DNA of 39,718 bases from Streptococcus agalactiae ATCC 13813 (GTDB lineage Bacteria; Bacillota; Bacilli; Lactobacillales; Streptococcaceae). This document shows positions 17,651 through 26,204 of this stretch, piece by piece. Numbering within the stretch: the first letter of the stretch is position 1; every line of letters starts with the position of its first letter. The notes beneath the pieces are model-generated. The model made no database searches. It saw nothing but the letters and a program-made list of their open reading frames with translations, and was not told where the DNA came from. A program made the position numbers and the translations under genes. The stretch lies in the NCBI RefSeq assembly GCF_000186445.1, contig NZ_GL636070.1:666216-705933 (forward strand), read 5' to 3'.

Positions 17651-18865
17651 ATGGCCAATGCATCTTTGCGACATCAATTATTTGAAAAAATTGACCAAAA
17701 ATGTGATCAAATAGTTGCTATTCGTCGCTATTTACATGAAAATCCCGAATTATCATTTAAAGAGACAAAAACAGCAGCTTATATTTCAGATTTTTATAAA
17801 GGTAAGGACTGTCATGTTCAGACACAATTTGGTGGTATGAATGGCGTCGTAGTCGATATCTATGGTGATAAAGCGACAGATAAGCCCATCAAACACATTG
17901 CTTTGAGAGCCGACTTTGATGCTCTTCCAATTCAGGAAGAGACAGGGCTTTCTTTTGCTTCAAAAACAGCGGGCGTTATGCATGCTTGTGGACATGATGC
18001 CCATACAGCTTATTTATTGATTTTGGCTGAGAGCTTGATTGAATTGAAATCAGAATTTTCAGGTCATATCCGTATCTTACATCAACCGGCTGAAGAGGTG
18101 CCACCAGGCGGAGCAAAAGCAATGATTGAAGCAGGATGTTTAGATGGCATTGATGCTGTCCTTGGTATCCATGTTATGTCAACGATGGAAGAGGGAACGG
18201 TACAATATCACGCAGGTCCCATTCAAACAGGGCGTGCCACTTTTAAAGTTATTTTGCAAGGTAAGGGTGGACATGGTTCCATGCCACATCGTGCAAATGA
18301 TACAATTGTTGCAGCTTCTAGTTTTGTTATGGCAGCGCAAACGATTGTCAGTCGTCGAGTTAGTCCATTTGACACAGCAGTAGTTACTATCGGATCTTTT
18401 GATGGTAAAGGTTCCGCTAATGTGATCAAAGATAGTGTAACCTTAGAAGGTGATGTGCGCGTGATGTCTGAAGAGACACGAGGTGTTGTTGAGGAGGAAT
18501 TTAAGCGTATTCTAGATGGAATAGCACAAACTTATGGTGTTAGTTATCAGTTAGACTATCAGAATGATTATCCTGTTTTAGTTAATAACAGTGAAGTGAC
18601 ACAGAAAGTTGCAAATAGTTTAAAATCTGTTGCTATAAAAGAAATTTTAGACGTCATTGATTGCGATCCTCAAACGCCGTCTGAAGATTTTGCCTATTAT
18701 GCTCAAACAATCCCAGCTTGCTTCTTCTATGTTGGAGCACACGAAGAGGGGCAACCATATTACCCACATCATCATCCAAAATTCCAAATTGCAGAATCAT
18801 CATTGATGGTATCTGCTAAATCAATGGCAACAGCAGCGCTTGCTATGCTTGAAGAAGGAGAATAG
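17651..18865 (+). CDS. M20D-family amidohydrolase (N-acyl amino acid / hippurate hydrolase type)
   Basis: A 404-residue M20D metallopeptidase. It begins with the R-x-L-H-x-x-P-E-L-S-F-x-E segment (residues 26–38) typical of aminoacylases. The bimetal site is visible: H-A-C-G-H-D-A-H (111–118, ligands Cys113 and His115), E-E at 148–149 and His174. A C-terminal Y-P-H-H-H-P-K-F carries the last ligand. Such enzymes remove acyl groups from N-acyl amino acids, including hippurate. S. agalactiae is known to be hippurate-positive, so this gene could underlie that trait, but that link is inference. It has a strong AAGGAGG site and sits 7 bases before an MFS gene. Confidence 0.9.
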   Translation: MANASLRHQLFEKIDQKCDQIVAIRRYLHENPELSFKETKTAAYISDFYKGKDCHVQTQFGGMNGVVVDIYGDKATDKPIKHIALRADFDALPIQEETGLSFASKTAGVMHACGHDAHTAYLLILAESLIELKSEFSGHIRILHQPAEEVPPGGAKAMIEAGCLDGIDAVLGIHVMSTMEEGTVQYHAGPIQTGRATFKVILQGKGGHGSMPHRANDTIVAASSFVMAAQTIVSRRVSPFDTAVVTIGSFDGKGSANVIKDSVTLEGDVRVMSEETRGVVEEEFKRILDGIAQTYGVSYQLDYQNDYPVLVNNSEVTQKVANSLKSVAIKEILDVIDCDPQTPSEDFAYYAQTIPACFFYVGAHEEGQPYYPHHHPKFQIAESSLMVSAKSMATAALAMLEEGE

Positions 18866-18872
18866 ATAACAT

Positions 18873-20255
18873 ATGTTAACGACAAAGGAAAATTTCAAAG
18901 GAAATAACAAATTATTGGTGGGAATTGTACTCGCTGTACTATCATTTTGGTTATTTGCACAGTCTATTTTAAACATGGGACCAGATGTTCAGTCATCATT
19001 AGGTATTTCATCTGGTGCAATGGATATTGGTGTCTCAAGTACGGCATTGTTTTCAGGTTTATTTATTGTTGTAACTGGTGGTTTAGCAGATAAACTTGGT
19101 CGAGTTAAATTTACTTTTATTGGTCTTTGCTTAAATATTATTGGTTCTCTACTAATTGTTTTAGCTAATGGAGCAGTGCTATTTATTATGGGACGTATTT
19201 TTCAAGGATTGGCAGCAGCTTTTATTATGCCATCAACAATGGCCTTGGTTAAAACGTACTATGATGGTAAAGATAGACAACGTGCAGTTAGTTTCTGGTC
19301 AATCGGATCATGGGGTGGCCCAGGTCTATGTTCTTATTTTGGTGGAGCGGTGGCAAGTACTCTAGGTTGGCGTTATGTCTTTATCTTTTCGATCATCGCA
19401 TCAGTACTTAGTTTTCTATTAATTTTAGGAACCCCAGAAAGTAAAAATGTTGGACAAAAAACTCACTTTGATTACCTTGGTTTAATTATTTTTATTATTT
19501 CAATGTTATCGTTAAATATTGGGATATCTATGGCTCAAGAACATGGATTGATGAACGTTATTCCATTGAGTCTTTTTACAGTAATGCTTATTGGATTTGT
19601 TCTGTTTTATTATGTTGAAACACGTAAATCTAATAGTTTTATTGACTTTCATCTGTTTGAAAATCGATTTTACTTAGGTGCGACAATATCAAATTTCTTA
19701 CTGAATGCAGTTGCAGGAACTCTGATTGTTATTAATACTTACATGCAACAAGGTCGCCAGCTAACACCAAAGGTTGCAGGTGAAATGTCTTTAGGCTATT
19801 TGGTTTGTGTACTAATTGCTATCCGAGTTGGTGAGAAAATTTTACAACGCTTTGGTGCCCGTAAGCCAATGCTTTTGGGAGCTATGAGCACATTTGTTGG
19901 GATATTTTTAATGACTTTGGTCAATATTCAAGGCCCTTTGTATCTTGTGTTAGTCTTTGTTGGTTATGCTTTATTTGGGACAGGCTTGGGGATCTATGCG
20001 ACACCATCAACGGATACAGCTATTTCTAGTATTCCTAATGAAAAAGTAGGTTCTGCATCTGGAATTTACAAAATGGCAAGTTCACTAGGTGGTGCAATTG
20101 GTGTAGCAACTTCAATTGCGATTTATCATGCTTTTTCTGGTAATGCAGATTTTCACAAAGCTGCTTTGTGTGGATTAATTTTAAACCTAGTTTTTTGTAG
20201 TCTATCGATCTTATCAATTCTTTTTGTTATCCCTAAGAAAATTGAGGATAAATAA
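18873..20255 (+). CDS. MFS transporter (DHA2-like, about 14 helices)
   Basis: A 460-residue major facilitator protein with many hydrophobic helices. Motif A, G-G-L-A-D-K-L-G-R-V-K, is at 69–79. The M-G-R-I-F-Q-G-L-A-A-A-F-I-M-P and W-R-Y-V-F segments are typical of the DHA2 drug/proton antiporter branch. It lies 7 bases after the amidohydrolase and shares its likely LysR control. It may therefore move the substrate or product of that enzyme rather than act as a general drug pump; the cargo is not known. A long hairpin follows. Confidence 0.88.
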   Translation: MLTTKENFKGNNKLLVGIVLAVLSFWLFAQSILNMGPDVQSSLGISSGAMDIGVSSTALFSGLFIVVTGGLADKLGRVKFTFIGLCLNIIGSLLIVLANGAVLFIMGRIFQGLAAAFIMPSTMALVKTYYDGKDRQRAVSFWSIGSWGGPGLCSYFGGAVASTLGWRYVFIFSIIASVLSFLLILGTPESKNVGQKTHFDYLGLIIFIISMLSLNIGISMAQEHGLMNVIPLSLFTVMLIGFVLFYYVETRKSNSFIDFHLFENRFYLGATISNFLLNAVAGTLIVINTYMQQGRQLTPKVAGEMSLGYLVCVLIAIRVGEKILQRFGARKPMLLGAMSTFVGIFLMTLVNIQGPLYLVLVFVGYALFGTGLGIYATPSTDTAISSIPNEKVGSASGIYKMASSLGGAIGVATSIAIYHAFSGNADFHKAALCGLILNLVFCSLSILSILFVIPKKIEDK

Positions 20256-20294
20256 ATAACAATACTTGAGATTCAAAATCTCAAGTATTGTTAT
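20256..20294. terminator. Terminator after the MFS gene
   Basis: A perfect 18-bp stem: 20256–20273 pairs with 20277–20294 (ATAAC.../...GTTAT ends), with a 3-base loop. The following tract is only moderately T-rich. Confidence 0.75.
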
Positions 20295-20356
20295 AATAAT
20301 GTTAAAGGAATTGGGAAAGAAATTTAAAATATAATGAAATTAATAGCTTAAAACTA

Positions 20357-20384
20357 TTGCTTTTATTTATGATTATAGTATAAT
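20357..20384 (+). promoter_or_regulatory. Promoter of rplK–rplA
   Basis: TTGCTT (20357–20362), a 16-base spacer, and a perfect TATAAT (20379–20384), followed by a structured leader. Confidence 0.75.
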
Positions 20385-20389
20385 GGTAA

Positions 20390-20445
20390 GGTATGTTATA
20401 AACATACCTGTGGGAGGTAAAAATTTCTAATTACCGCCAAAACCA
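20390..20445 (+). promoter_or_regulatory. Structured rplK mRNA leader
   Basis: There are two hairpins between the promoter and the rplK ribosome site. The first is GGTATGTT/AACATACC (20390–20397 and 20401–20408, perfect). The second is a branched stem: GTGG (20410–20413) with CCAC (20442–20445), and GGTAA (20416–20420) with TTACC (20431–20435). This is the shape of a ribosomal-protein autoregulatory leader, with L1 or L11 the likely effector. Inferred from pairing and position. Confidence 0.55.
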
Positions 20446-20465
20446 CAACAGGAGGATTTTTAAAA

Positions 20466-20891
20466 ATGGCTAAAAAAGTTGAAAAACTTGTAAAACTTCA
20501 AATTCCTGCTGGTAAAGCAACTCCAGCTCCACCAGTTGGACCAGCACTTGGTCAAGCAGGAATCAACATCATGGGATTCACTAAAGAGTTTAACGCTCGT
20601 ACAGCTGATCAAGCTGGTATGATTATTCCAGTTGTTATCTCAGTATATGAAGACAAATCATTTGATTTCATCACTAAAACACCACCAGCTGCTGTTCTTT
20701 TGAAAAAAGCTGCAGGTGTTGAAAAAGGATCAGGTGAACCTAACAAAACTAAAGTTGCAACAGTTACTCGTGCGCAAGTACAAGAAATTGCTGAAACTAA
20801 AATGCCAGATTTAAACGCTGCAAACCTTGAGTCTGCAATGCGTATGATCGAAGGTACTGCTCGTTCTATGGGATTCACTGTTACTGACTAA
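20466..20891 (+). CDS. rplK: 50S ribosomal protein L11
   Basis: A 141-residue protein. The N-terminal domain carries the proline-rich [20 protein letters not shown] stretch (residues 15–34). The C-terminal domain, which binds the 23S rRNA GTPase centre, ends with [14 protein letters not shown]. It forms the base of the L7/L12 stalk. A full AGGAGG sits before ATG 20466. Transcription comes from a strong promoter through a structured leader. Codon use is biased towards preferred codons compared with neighbours. Confidence 0.98.
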   Translation: MAKKVEKLVKLQIPAGKATPAPPVGPALGQAGINIMGFTKEFNARTADQAGMIIPVVISVYEDKSFDFITKTPPAAVLLKKAAGVEKGSGEPNKTKVATVTRAQVQEIAETKMPDLNAANLESAMRMIEGTARSMGFTVTD

Positions 20892-20900
20892 TCAGAAACA

Positions 20901-20947
20901 CCCACATAACCCGCAAGACTTCATCGTAGTTTGATGAGTGACGTGGG
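20901..20947 (+). promoter_or_regulatory. Hairpin in the rplK–rplA spacer
   Basis: CCCAC (20901–20905) pairs with GTGGG (20943–20947) and encloses an ACTTCATC/GATGAGT stem with one bulge (20918–20939). It lies between the two ribosomal protein genes and is probably a second autogenous control site. Inferred. Confidence 0.45.
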
Positions 20948-20994
20948 AGATTTTAAATCAAATCGATTGACCACATTACAAGGAGAATTTTAAA

Positions 20995-21684
20995 ATGGCT
21001 AAAAAAAGTAAAAACTTACGTGCTGCTCTTGAGAAAATTGACAGCACTAAAGCATACAGCGTAGAAGAAGCTGTAGCTCTTGCAAAAGAAACTAACTTTG
21101 CTAAATTTGATGCAACTGTTGAAGTTTCTTATAACCTTAACATTGACGTTAAAAAAGCTGACCAACAAATCCGTGGGGCTATGGTTTTACCAGCAGGTAC
21201 TGGTAAAACTTCACGTGTTCTTGTTTTTGCTCGTGGTGCTAAAGCTGAAGAAGCTAAAGCAGCAGGTGCAGACTTTGTCGGTGAAGATGACTTAGTTGCT
21301 AAAATCCAAGGTGGATGGCTTGACTTTGATGTTGTTATCGCAACACCAGATATGATGGCACTTGTTGGACGTCTTGGACGTGTCCTTGGACCTCGTAACT
21401 TGATGCCAAACCCTAAAACTGGTACAGTAACTATGGACGTTGCTAAAGCAGTTGAAGAGTCTAAAGGTGGTAAAATTACTTACCGTGCTGATAAAGCAGG
21501 TAACGTCCAAGCCCTTATTGGTAAAGTTTCATTTGATGATGCTAAATTAGTTGATAACTTCAAAGCATTTAATGATGTTATTGTTAAAGCTAAACCAGCT
21601 ACTGCAAAAGGAACTTACATCACAAACCTTTCAATTACAACAACACAAGGTGTTGGTATCAAAGTTGATCCTAACTCACTTTAA
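20995..21684 (+). CDS. rplA: 50S ribosomal protein L1
   Basis: A 229-residue protein of standard length. The recognisable segments are the alanine- and lysine-rich start, [14 protein letters not shown], and the core [21 protein letters not shown]. It binds 23S rRNA at the L1 stalk and, in many bacteria, its own operon mRNA. ACAAGGAGAA precedes the ATG. A clear terminator follows. Confidence 0.98.
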   Translation: MAKKSKNLRAALEKIDSTKAYSVEEAVALAKETNFAKFDATVEVSYNLNIDVKKADQQIRGAMVLPAGTGKTSRVLVFARGAKAEEAKAAGADFVGEDDLVAKIQGGWLDFDVVIATPDMMALVGRLGRVLGPRNLMPNPKTGTVTMDVAKAVEESKGGKITYRADKAGNVQALIGKVSFDDAKLVDNFKAFNDVIVKAKPATAKGTYITNLSITTTQGVGIKVDPNSL

Positions 21685-21690
21685 TCAATA

Positions 21691-21722
21691 AAAAAACTAG
21701 GAATTCCTTCCTAGTTTTATTT
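21691..21722 (+). terminator. Terminator after rplA
   Basis: Stem AAAACTAGGAA/TTCCTAGTTTT (21693–21703 and 21708–21718) with a TTCC loop and T-rich tail. Confidence 0.92.
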
Positions 21723-21726
21723 ATTC

Positions 21727-21752
21727 TATATACTTAACCAGTTAAGTATATA
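21727..21752. repeat. Perfect 26-bp palindrome
   Basis: TATATACTTAAC, a CA centre, then GTTAAGTATATA. It follows the rplA terminator closely. It could be a back-up terminator, a protein site for the nik region, or a relic. No function is assigned. Confidence 0.6.
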
Positions 21753-21994
21753 TTTTAATAATCAAAGGATATTATATGTGTTTCTTTTGAAAAATAGCTT
21801 TTTATATGTATTAACCTTCTTAAAGACTAATAAATGTGCGATGTATTTTAAGTAACAGATGAGAATAAGGAAAAATGAAATTGGCGATCTGGTATGTGAC
21901 TATTATGATTATTCTTTAGCAATAATCTATTAAAATGAGTTCGCAGGGAATAAGTAAATCTTGTATCGTTGTAGATTTTTTTATTTTAAGGTTC

Positions 21995-22023
21995 TTGACA
22001 AGACATTACTAAAATGATTTAAT
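21995..22023 (+). promoter_or_regulatory. Promoter of the nik operon
   Basis: A consensus TTGACA (21995–22000), exact 17-base spacer and TTTAAT (22018–22023). The transcription start would be at about 22030, inside the operator-like palindrome. Confidence 0.7.
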
Positions 22024-22039
22024 TAAGTTTGCTTAAAAA
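22020..22039. promoter_or_regulatory. MtsR-like operator at nik
   Basis: The core TTAAG-TTTG-CTTAA (22023–22036) matches the core TTAAG-TTAA-CTTAA of the mtsA palindrome. Over 20 aligned bases, 14 are identical. It overlaps the -10 and start site, the same geometry as at mtsA. MtsR control of nik is inferred. Confidence 0.5.
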
Positions 22040-22074
22040 AATAATTAACTAAACTTAAAAGAAAGTTGGTAAAA

Positions 22075-23691
22075 ATGAGACGTAACATATTATTGAGCAT
22101 TGCTTGTTTATTGATGGTGACTCTGACTGCATGCCATTCACAGGATAGCAAAAGTCATAAACTAAACAGTGATAAACTCACGCTTGCTTGGGGAGAAGAC
22201 TTTGGTGATGTTAATCCGCATCGCTATAATCCTGATCAGTTTGTTATCCAGGATATGGTTTATGAGGGGTTGGTACGATATGGTGACAATGGGAAAATTG
22301 AACCAGCTTTAGCGGAAAGCTGGAGCATTAGTCAAGATGGAAAAACCTACACTTTTAAATTGAGAAATGCTAAATATTCTGATGGCAGTAACTTTAATGC
22401 TGCGAATGTCAAACGTAATTTTGATAGTATTTTTTCGAAGTCTAATAGAGGTAATCATAATTGGTTTGATTTAACGAATCAATTGGAAAATTATCGTGCC
22501 TTGAATCAAAGTACTTTTGAAATTAAACTGAAACAAGCTTATAGTGCTACTTTATATGATCTCTCTATGATTCGTCCAATTCGCTTTTTATCTGATAGCG
22601 CTTTCCCTAAAGGTGATGATACAACTAAGAAGAATGTAAAAAAACCAATTGGAACGGGTCAATGGGTTGTGAAAAGTAAAAAGCAAAATGAATATATTAC
22701 CTTCAAACGTAATGAGAATTACTGGGGAAAGAAACCAAAATTAAAAGAAGTAACCGTAAAAGTTATACCCGATGCTCAGACGCGTGCTTTAGCATTTGAA
22801 TCAGGTGACGTTGATTTGATCTATGGGAATGGCATTATTGGTTTAGACACTTTTGCCCAATATACGAAGGACAAGAAATATGTCACAGCTATTTCTCAAC
22901 CTATGTCAACAAGACTTTTGTTGCTAAATGCTAAGGAAAGTATTTTCCAAGATAAAAAAGTTCGTCAGGCAATGAATCATGCTATTGACAAAGTTTCTAT
23001 TGCTAAGAACACTTTTAGAGGAACAGAAAAGCCAGCAGACACTATTTTTTCAAAATCAACACCTCACTCAGATGCTAAGTTAAATCCTTATAGCTATAAT
23101 GTTGATAAAGCAAATCAGCTATTGGATCAAGCTGGTTGGAAGATGGGAAAAGATAAGGTTCGTGAAAAAGATGGTAAAGCTCTAACCTTACGTCTTCCTT
23201 ATATCGCCACTAAGGCAACTGATAAAGACCTGGTAACTTATTTCCAAGGAGAATGGCGTAAAATCGGTATTAATGTTTCTCTTATTGCTATGGAAGAAGA
23301 TGATTATTGGGCTAATGCTAAAAAGGGTAATTTTGATATGATGTTAACCTATTCTTGGGGAGCACCATGGGACCCTCATGCTTGGATGTCGGCATTAACT
23401 GCCAAGGCAGATCATGGACATCCAGAAAATATAGCTTTAGAAAATCTAGCAACTAAAACTGAAATGGATAGACTTATTAAGTCAGCTCTAGTAGATCCTA
23501 AGGAAGAAAATGTTGATAGAGACTATAAGAAGGTTCTTGAATTATTGCATGATGAGGCTGTATATATCCCATTAACTTATCAATCGGTGATTTCTGTTTA
23601 TAGGAAAGGTGATTTTAAAACCATGCGTTTTGCGCCAGAAGAAAATTCATTCCCATTACGCTATATAGAAAAGAACAATGTATCTAAGTAG
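22075..23691 (+). CDS. nikA: Nickel-type ABC importer, substrate-binding lipoprotein
   Basis: A 538-residue family-5 solute-binding protein. The signal peptide ends in lipobox L-T-A-C (17–20). Many segments match E. coli NikA as I recall it: N-P-H-x-Y-x-P-x-Q, M-V-Y-E-x-L-V-x-Y, I-G-T-G-x-W, R-N-E-N-Y-W-G-x-K-P, V-I-P-D-x-x-T-R-A-x-A-F-E and Y-G-N...L-D-T-F-A. This favours a metal or metal-chelate cargo over peptides. The substrate could be free or chelated nickel (or cobalt), as in NikA/CntA proteins. I chose ATG 22075; the TTG at 22066 lies on the ribosome site. Its 3' end overlaps nikB by 14 bases. Confidence 0.88.
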   Translation: MRRNILLSIACLLMVTLTACHSQDSKSHKLNSDKLTLAWGEDFGDVNPHRYNPDQFVIQDMVYEGLVRYGDNGKIEPALAESWSISQDGKTYTFKLRNAKYSDGSNFNAANVKRNFDSIFSKSNRGNHNWFDLTNQLENYRALNQSTFEIKLKQAYSATLYDLSMIRPIRFLSDSAFPKGDDTTKKNVKKPIGTGQWVVKSKKQNEYITFKRNENYWGKKPKLKEVTVKVIPDAQTRALAFESGDVDLIYGNGIIGLDTFAQYTKDKKYVTAISQPMSTRLLLLNAKESIFQDKKVRQAMNHAIDKVSIAKNTFRGTEKPADTIFSKSTPHSDAKLNPYSYNVDKANQLLDQAGWKMGKDKVREKDGKALTLRLPYIATKATDKDLVTYFQGEWRKIGINVSLIAMEEDDYWANAKKGNFDMMLTYSWGAPWDPHAWMSALTAKADHGHPENIALENLATKTEMDRLIKSALVDPKEENVDRDYKKVLELLHDEAVYIPLTYQSVISVYRKGDFKTMRFAPEENSFPLRYIEKNNVSK

Positions 23692-24622
23692 TTCGATCAT
23701 CAAAAAAATATTGTCAGCTTTTTTGGCATTGTTTTTCATATCACTTCTAACATTTATTCTTATCAAACTATCAACAGTTAATCCAGCAGAAAATTACCTT
23801 CGTTTATCAAAAATAAGTGTTAGTCCAGAAGCACTAAAAGAAGCAGAGCACTATCTAGGTTTAGATAAGCCATTATGGAAGCAGTACTGGCTGTGGTTCC
23901 AAAAAGCATTAACAGGAGATTTTGGATATTCTTATGTGCTCAGGTTGCCGGTATTAGATTTGGTTTTACAACGGTTTTTGGCTACTTTATTTCTAGGCAC
24001 GAGTGCCTTCTTGCTAATTGTTACCATTTCTACCCCGTTAGGTGTGTGGGCTGGCTTACATGAATCTTCTCGGAGTGATCACTTGATTCGATTTTTGAGT
24101 TTTTCTAGTGTGTCTATGCCAAGTTTTTGGGTTGCTTACTTGTTGATGCTGCTATTTTCGGCAAAATTAAATCTTCTGCCTGTTTCAGGAGGTAATGATT
24201 TACAAAGTTTAATTTTGCCAAGTATTACCTTAAGTTTTTCTACCGTAGGTCAATATATAGCCCTTATTCGAAAAGCTATTAGTCAAGAAAATAGAAGTTT
24301 AAATGTGGAAAATGCTCGATTAAGAGGAGTAAAAGAACGTTATATTGTCACACATCACCTCCTTAGAAATGCCTTACCTGCGATAATGACGGCACTTAGC
24401 TTGACTTGGGTTTACTTATTAACAGGATCAATTATTGTTGAAGAAATTTTTTCATGGAATGGAATAGGACGTTTATTTGTGACCAGTCTAAGGACTTCAG
24501 ATCTTCCAGTAATACAAGCTTGTATGCTAATTTTTGGAACCTTATTTTTAGCTAATAATTTTATGACACAGTGTCTTATGAATTGGGTTGATCCTCGGTT
24601 ACGAAAGTCAAGGGAGAAATAA
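23678..24622 (+). CDS. nikB: Nickel-type ABC importer, permease NikB
   Basis: A 314-residue Dpp/Opp/Nik-family permease with about six membrane helices. After the first helix there is the G-L-D-K-P-L-W-K-Q-Y-W-x-W segment of this family. The cytoplasmic EAA loop reads E-N-A-R-L-R-G-V-K-E-R-Y-I-V-T-H-H-L-L-R-N-A-L-P, which couples to the ATPases. It pairs with NikC to form the channel. Its start lies inside nikA, and its stop shares a base with the nikC start. Confidence 0.9.
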   Translation: MYLSSSIIKKILSAFLALFFISLLTFILIKLSTVNPAENYLRLSKISVSPEALKEAEHYLGLDKPLWKQYWLWFQKALTGDFGYSYVLRLPVLDLVLQRFLATLFLGTSAFLLIVTISTPLGVWAGLHESSRSDHLIRFLSFSSVSMPSFWVAYLLMLLFSAKLNLLPVSGGNDLQSLILPSITLSFSTVGQYIALIRKAISQENRSLNVENARLRGVKERYIVTHHLLRNALPAIMTALSLTWVYLLTGSIIVEEIFSWNGIGRLFVTSLRTSDLPVIQACMLIFGTLFLANNFMTQCLMNWVDPRLRKSREK

Positions 24623-25428
24623 TGTCAAAAAGAATTTATTTTTCGAGTAGCTTACTGGTATTGTTAGTGATTAGTGCCATTTTTGCCCCTATTCTATCTA
24701 GCTTTGATCCACAATACGTAGATTTATCACAAAAATTATTGGCTCCCAATAATGTTCATTTGTTAGGGACTGACCAATTGGGTAGAGATGTATTATCTCG
24801 CTTGCTTTATGGTGCTAGATATTCACTGTTTTTAGCTATTATTATTAGCTTATTGGAATTAACGATTGGTATGTTTGTGGGTCTTATTGTTGGTTGGTAT
24901 CAAGGAAAGTTAGAAAACCTCTTTTTATGGATAGCTAATATTATTTTAGCTTTTCCGAGCTTTTTGCTCTCTCTTGCAACCGTGGGGATCTTAGGTCATG
25001 GTCTAGGGAATTTAATTTTTGCAATTGTCTTTGTGGAATGGGTTTACTATGCTAAATTAATGACCAATTTAGTTAAGAGTGCAAAAAAAGAGCCTTATGT
25101 GATAAATGCGCAAATTATGGGACTTTCGGTCTGGCATATTTTAAGAAAACATATTTTTCCTTTTGTGTATCAGCCAATCCTCGTTATGGTCCTTATGAAT
25201 ATAGGAAATATTATTTTAATGATTTCTGGCTTTTCTTTCTTAGGAATTGGTGTGCAACCTAATGTCACAGAATGGGGAATGATGTTGCACGATGCTAGAG
25301 GATATTTTAGGACAGCTACTTGGATGATGTTATCTCCTGGAATTGCGATTTTTTTAACAGTATTTTCCTTTAATACTTTAGGCGATGCCATAGATAAAAA
25401 AGATTGGAAACGACAATGGAACAGTTAG
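24622..25428 (+). CDS. nikC: Nickel-type ABC importer, permease NikC
   Basis: A 268-residue second permease. It carries the typical L-L-G-T-D-Q-L-G-R-D-V-L-S-R-L-L-Y-G-A-R-Y-S segment (about 47–68) and an EAA-type loop (I-N-A-Q-I-M-G-L-S-V-W-H-I-L-R-K-H-I-F-P). Six membrane helices are likely. AGGGAGA lies before ATG 24622, which overlaps the nikB stop. Its own 3' end overlaps nikD by 13 bases. Confidence 0.9.
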   Translation: MSKRIYFSSSLLVLLVISAIFAPILSSFDPQYVDLSQKLLAPNNVHLLGTDQLGRDVLSRLLYGARYSLFLAIIISLLELTIGMFVGLIVGWYQGKLENLFLWIANIILAFPSFLLSLATVGILGHGLGNLIFAIVFVEWVYYAKLMTNLVKSAKKEPYVINAQIMGLSVWHILRKHIFPFVYQPILVMVLMNIGNIILMISGFSFLGIGVQPNVTEWGMMLHDARGYFRTATWMMLSPGIAIFLTVFSFNTLGDAIDKKDWKRQWNS

Positions 25429-26204
25429 AAATAAGAAATTTGTCATTACAGATAGGAGAGGTCCCTGTACTAAGAGATTTTAGTTGTAAAATAGATATGG
25501 GAGAATCGCTAACTATTATTGGTGAGAGTGGCTCAGGGAAAACACTCTTGGCAAAATTATTGGTTGGTCATATTCCACAAGGTATGACAGTTAGAGGAAA
25601 CATATTTTTTAAGGGAGTTGATTTAGGTAAACTAACTGTAAAGCAGTGGCAGAAATTAAGGGGACGAGATATTGCCTATTTAGTGCAAAATCCCATGTCT
25701 ATGTTTAATCCTTTTCAAAAAATTGAAGCGCATATTTTGGAAACAATCCTTAGTCATGAGAAATGTTCAAAGAGAGTAGCCTTATCTAAAGCGTTAGAAT
25801 GGATGAAACGTTTAAATTTAGATGATGCGATATCCCTGTTAAAAAAATACCCTTTTGAGCTTAGTGGAGGAATGCTACAAAGAATTATGTTAGCCACTAT
25901 ATTATCTCTTGATCCTCAGGTAATCATATTAGATGAGCCGACCTCAGCGGTTGATTGTCATAATTGTTCTACTATATCAGCTATTTTGCAGGAATTGCAA
26001 AATAATGGAAAAACCTTGATTACTGTAACGCATGATTATCAGTTAGCTAGAGACCTGGGGGGACAATTATTAGTTATAAGTGAGGGAGAAGTTGTTGAAC
26101 AGGGACAAACCCAAGCTATTTTAAGCAATCCTCAACATAACTATACGAAAGCACTGACAGTGCAAATGGAGTATGAAGGAGATATTCTTAATGTTGGTTT
26201 GTAA
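25416..26204 (+). CDS. nikD: Nickel-type ABC importer, ATPase NikD
   Basis: A 262-residue ABC ATPase of the oligopeptide/nickel group. Walker A is G-E-S-G-S-G-K-T (about 35–42), the signature L-S-G-G-M-L-Q-R, and Walker B V-I-I-L-D-E-P-T-S-A-V-D, followed by a T-H-D switch. I use ATG 25416; a TTG at 25404 gives four extra residues without a ribosome site. It overlaps both neighbours. Confidence 0.88.
   Translation: MEQLEIRNLSLQIGEVPVLRDFSCKIDMGESLTIIGESGSGKTLLAKLLVGHIPQGMTVRGNIFFKGVDLGKLTVKQWQKLRGRDIAYLVQNPMSMFNPFQKIEAHILETILSHEKCSKRVALSKALEWMKRLNLDDAISLLKKYPFELSGGMLQRIMLATILSLDPQVIILDEPTSAVDCHNCSTISAILQELQNNGKTLITVTHDYQLARDLGGQLLVISEGEVVEQGQTQAILSNPQHNYTKALTVQMEYEGDILNVGL

Larger units (their letters stand above)
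21685..22074. other. Intergenic stretch between rplA and nikA
   Basis: It holds the rplA terminator (21691–21722), a perfect 26-bp palindrome (21727–21752) and the nik promoter with an operator-like palindrome (21995–22039). A tiny 14-codon hydrophobic reading frame at 21875–21919 follows an AAGG and may be chance. Nothing else is recognised in 21760–21990. Confidence 0.6.

Noticed and set aside
20609-20878. An 89-residue minus-strand frame opposite rplK
   Set aside because: A mirror of the highly biased rplK codons, with no ribosome site.
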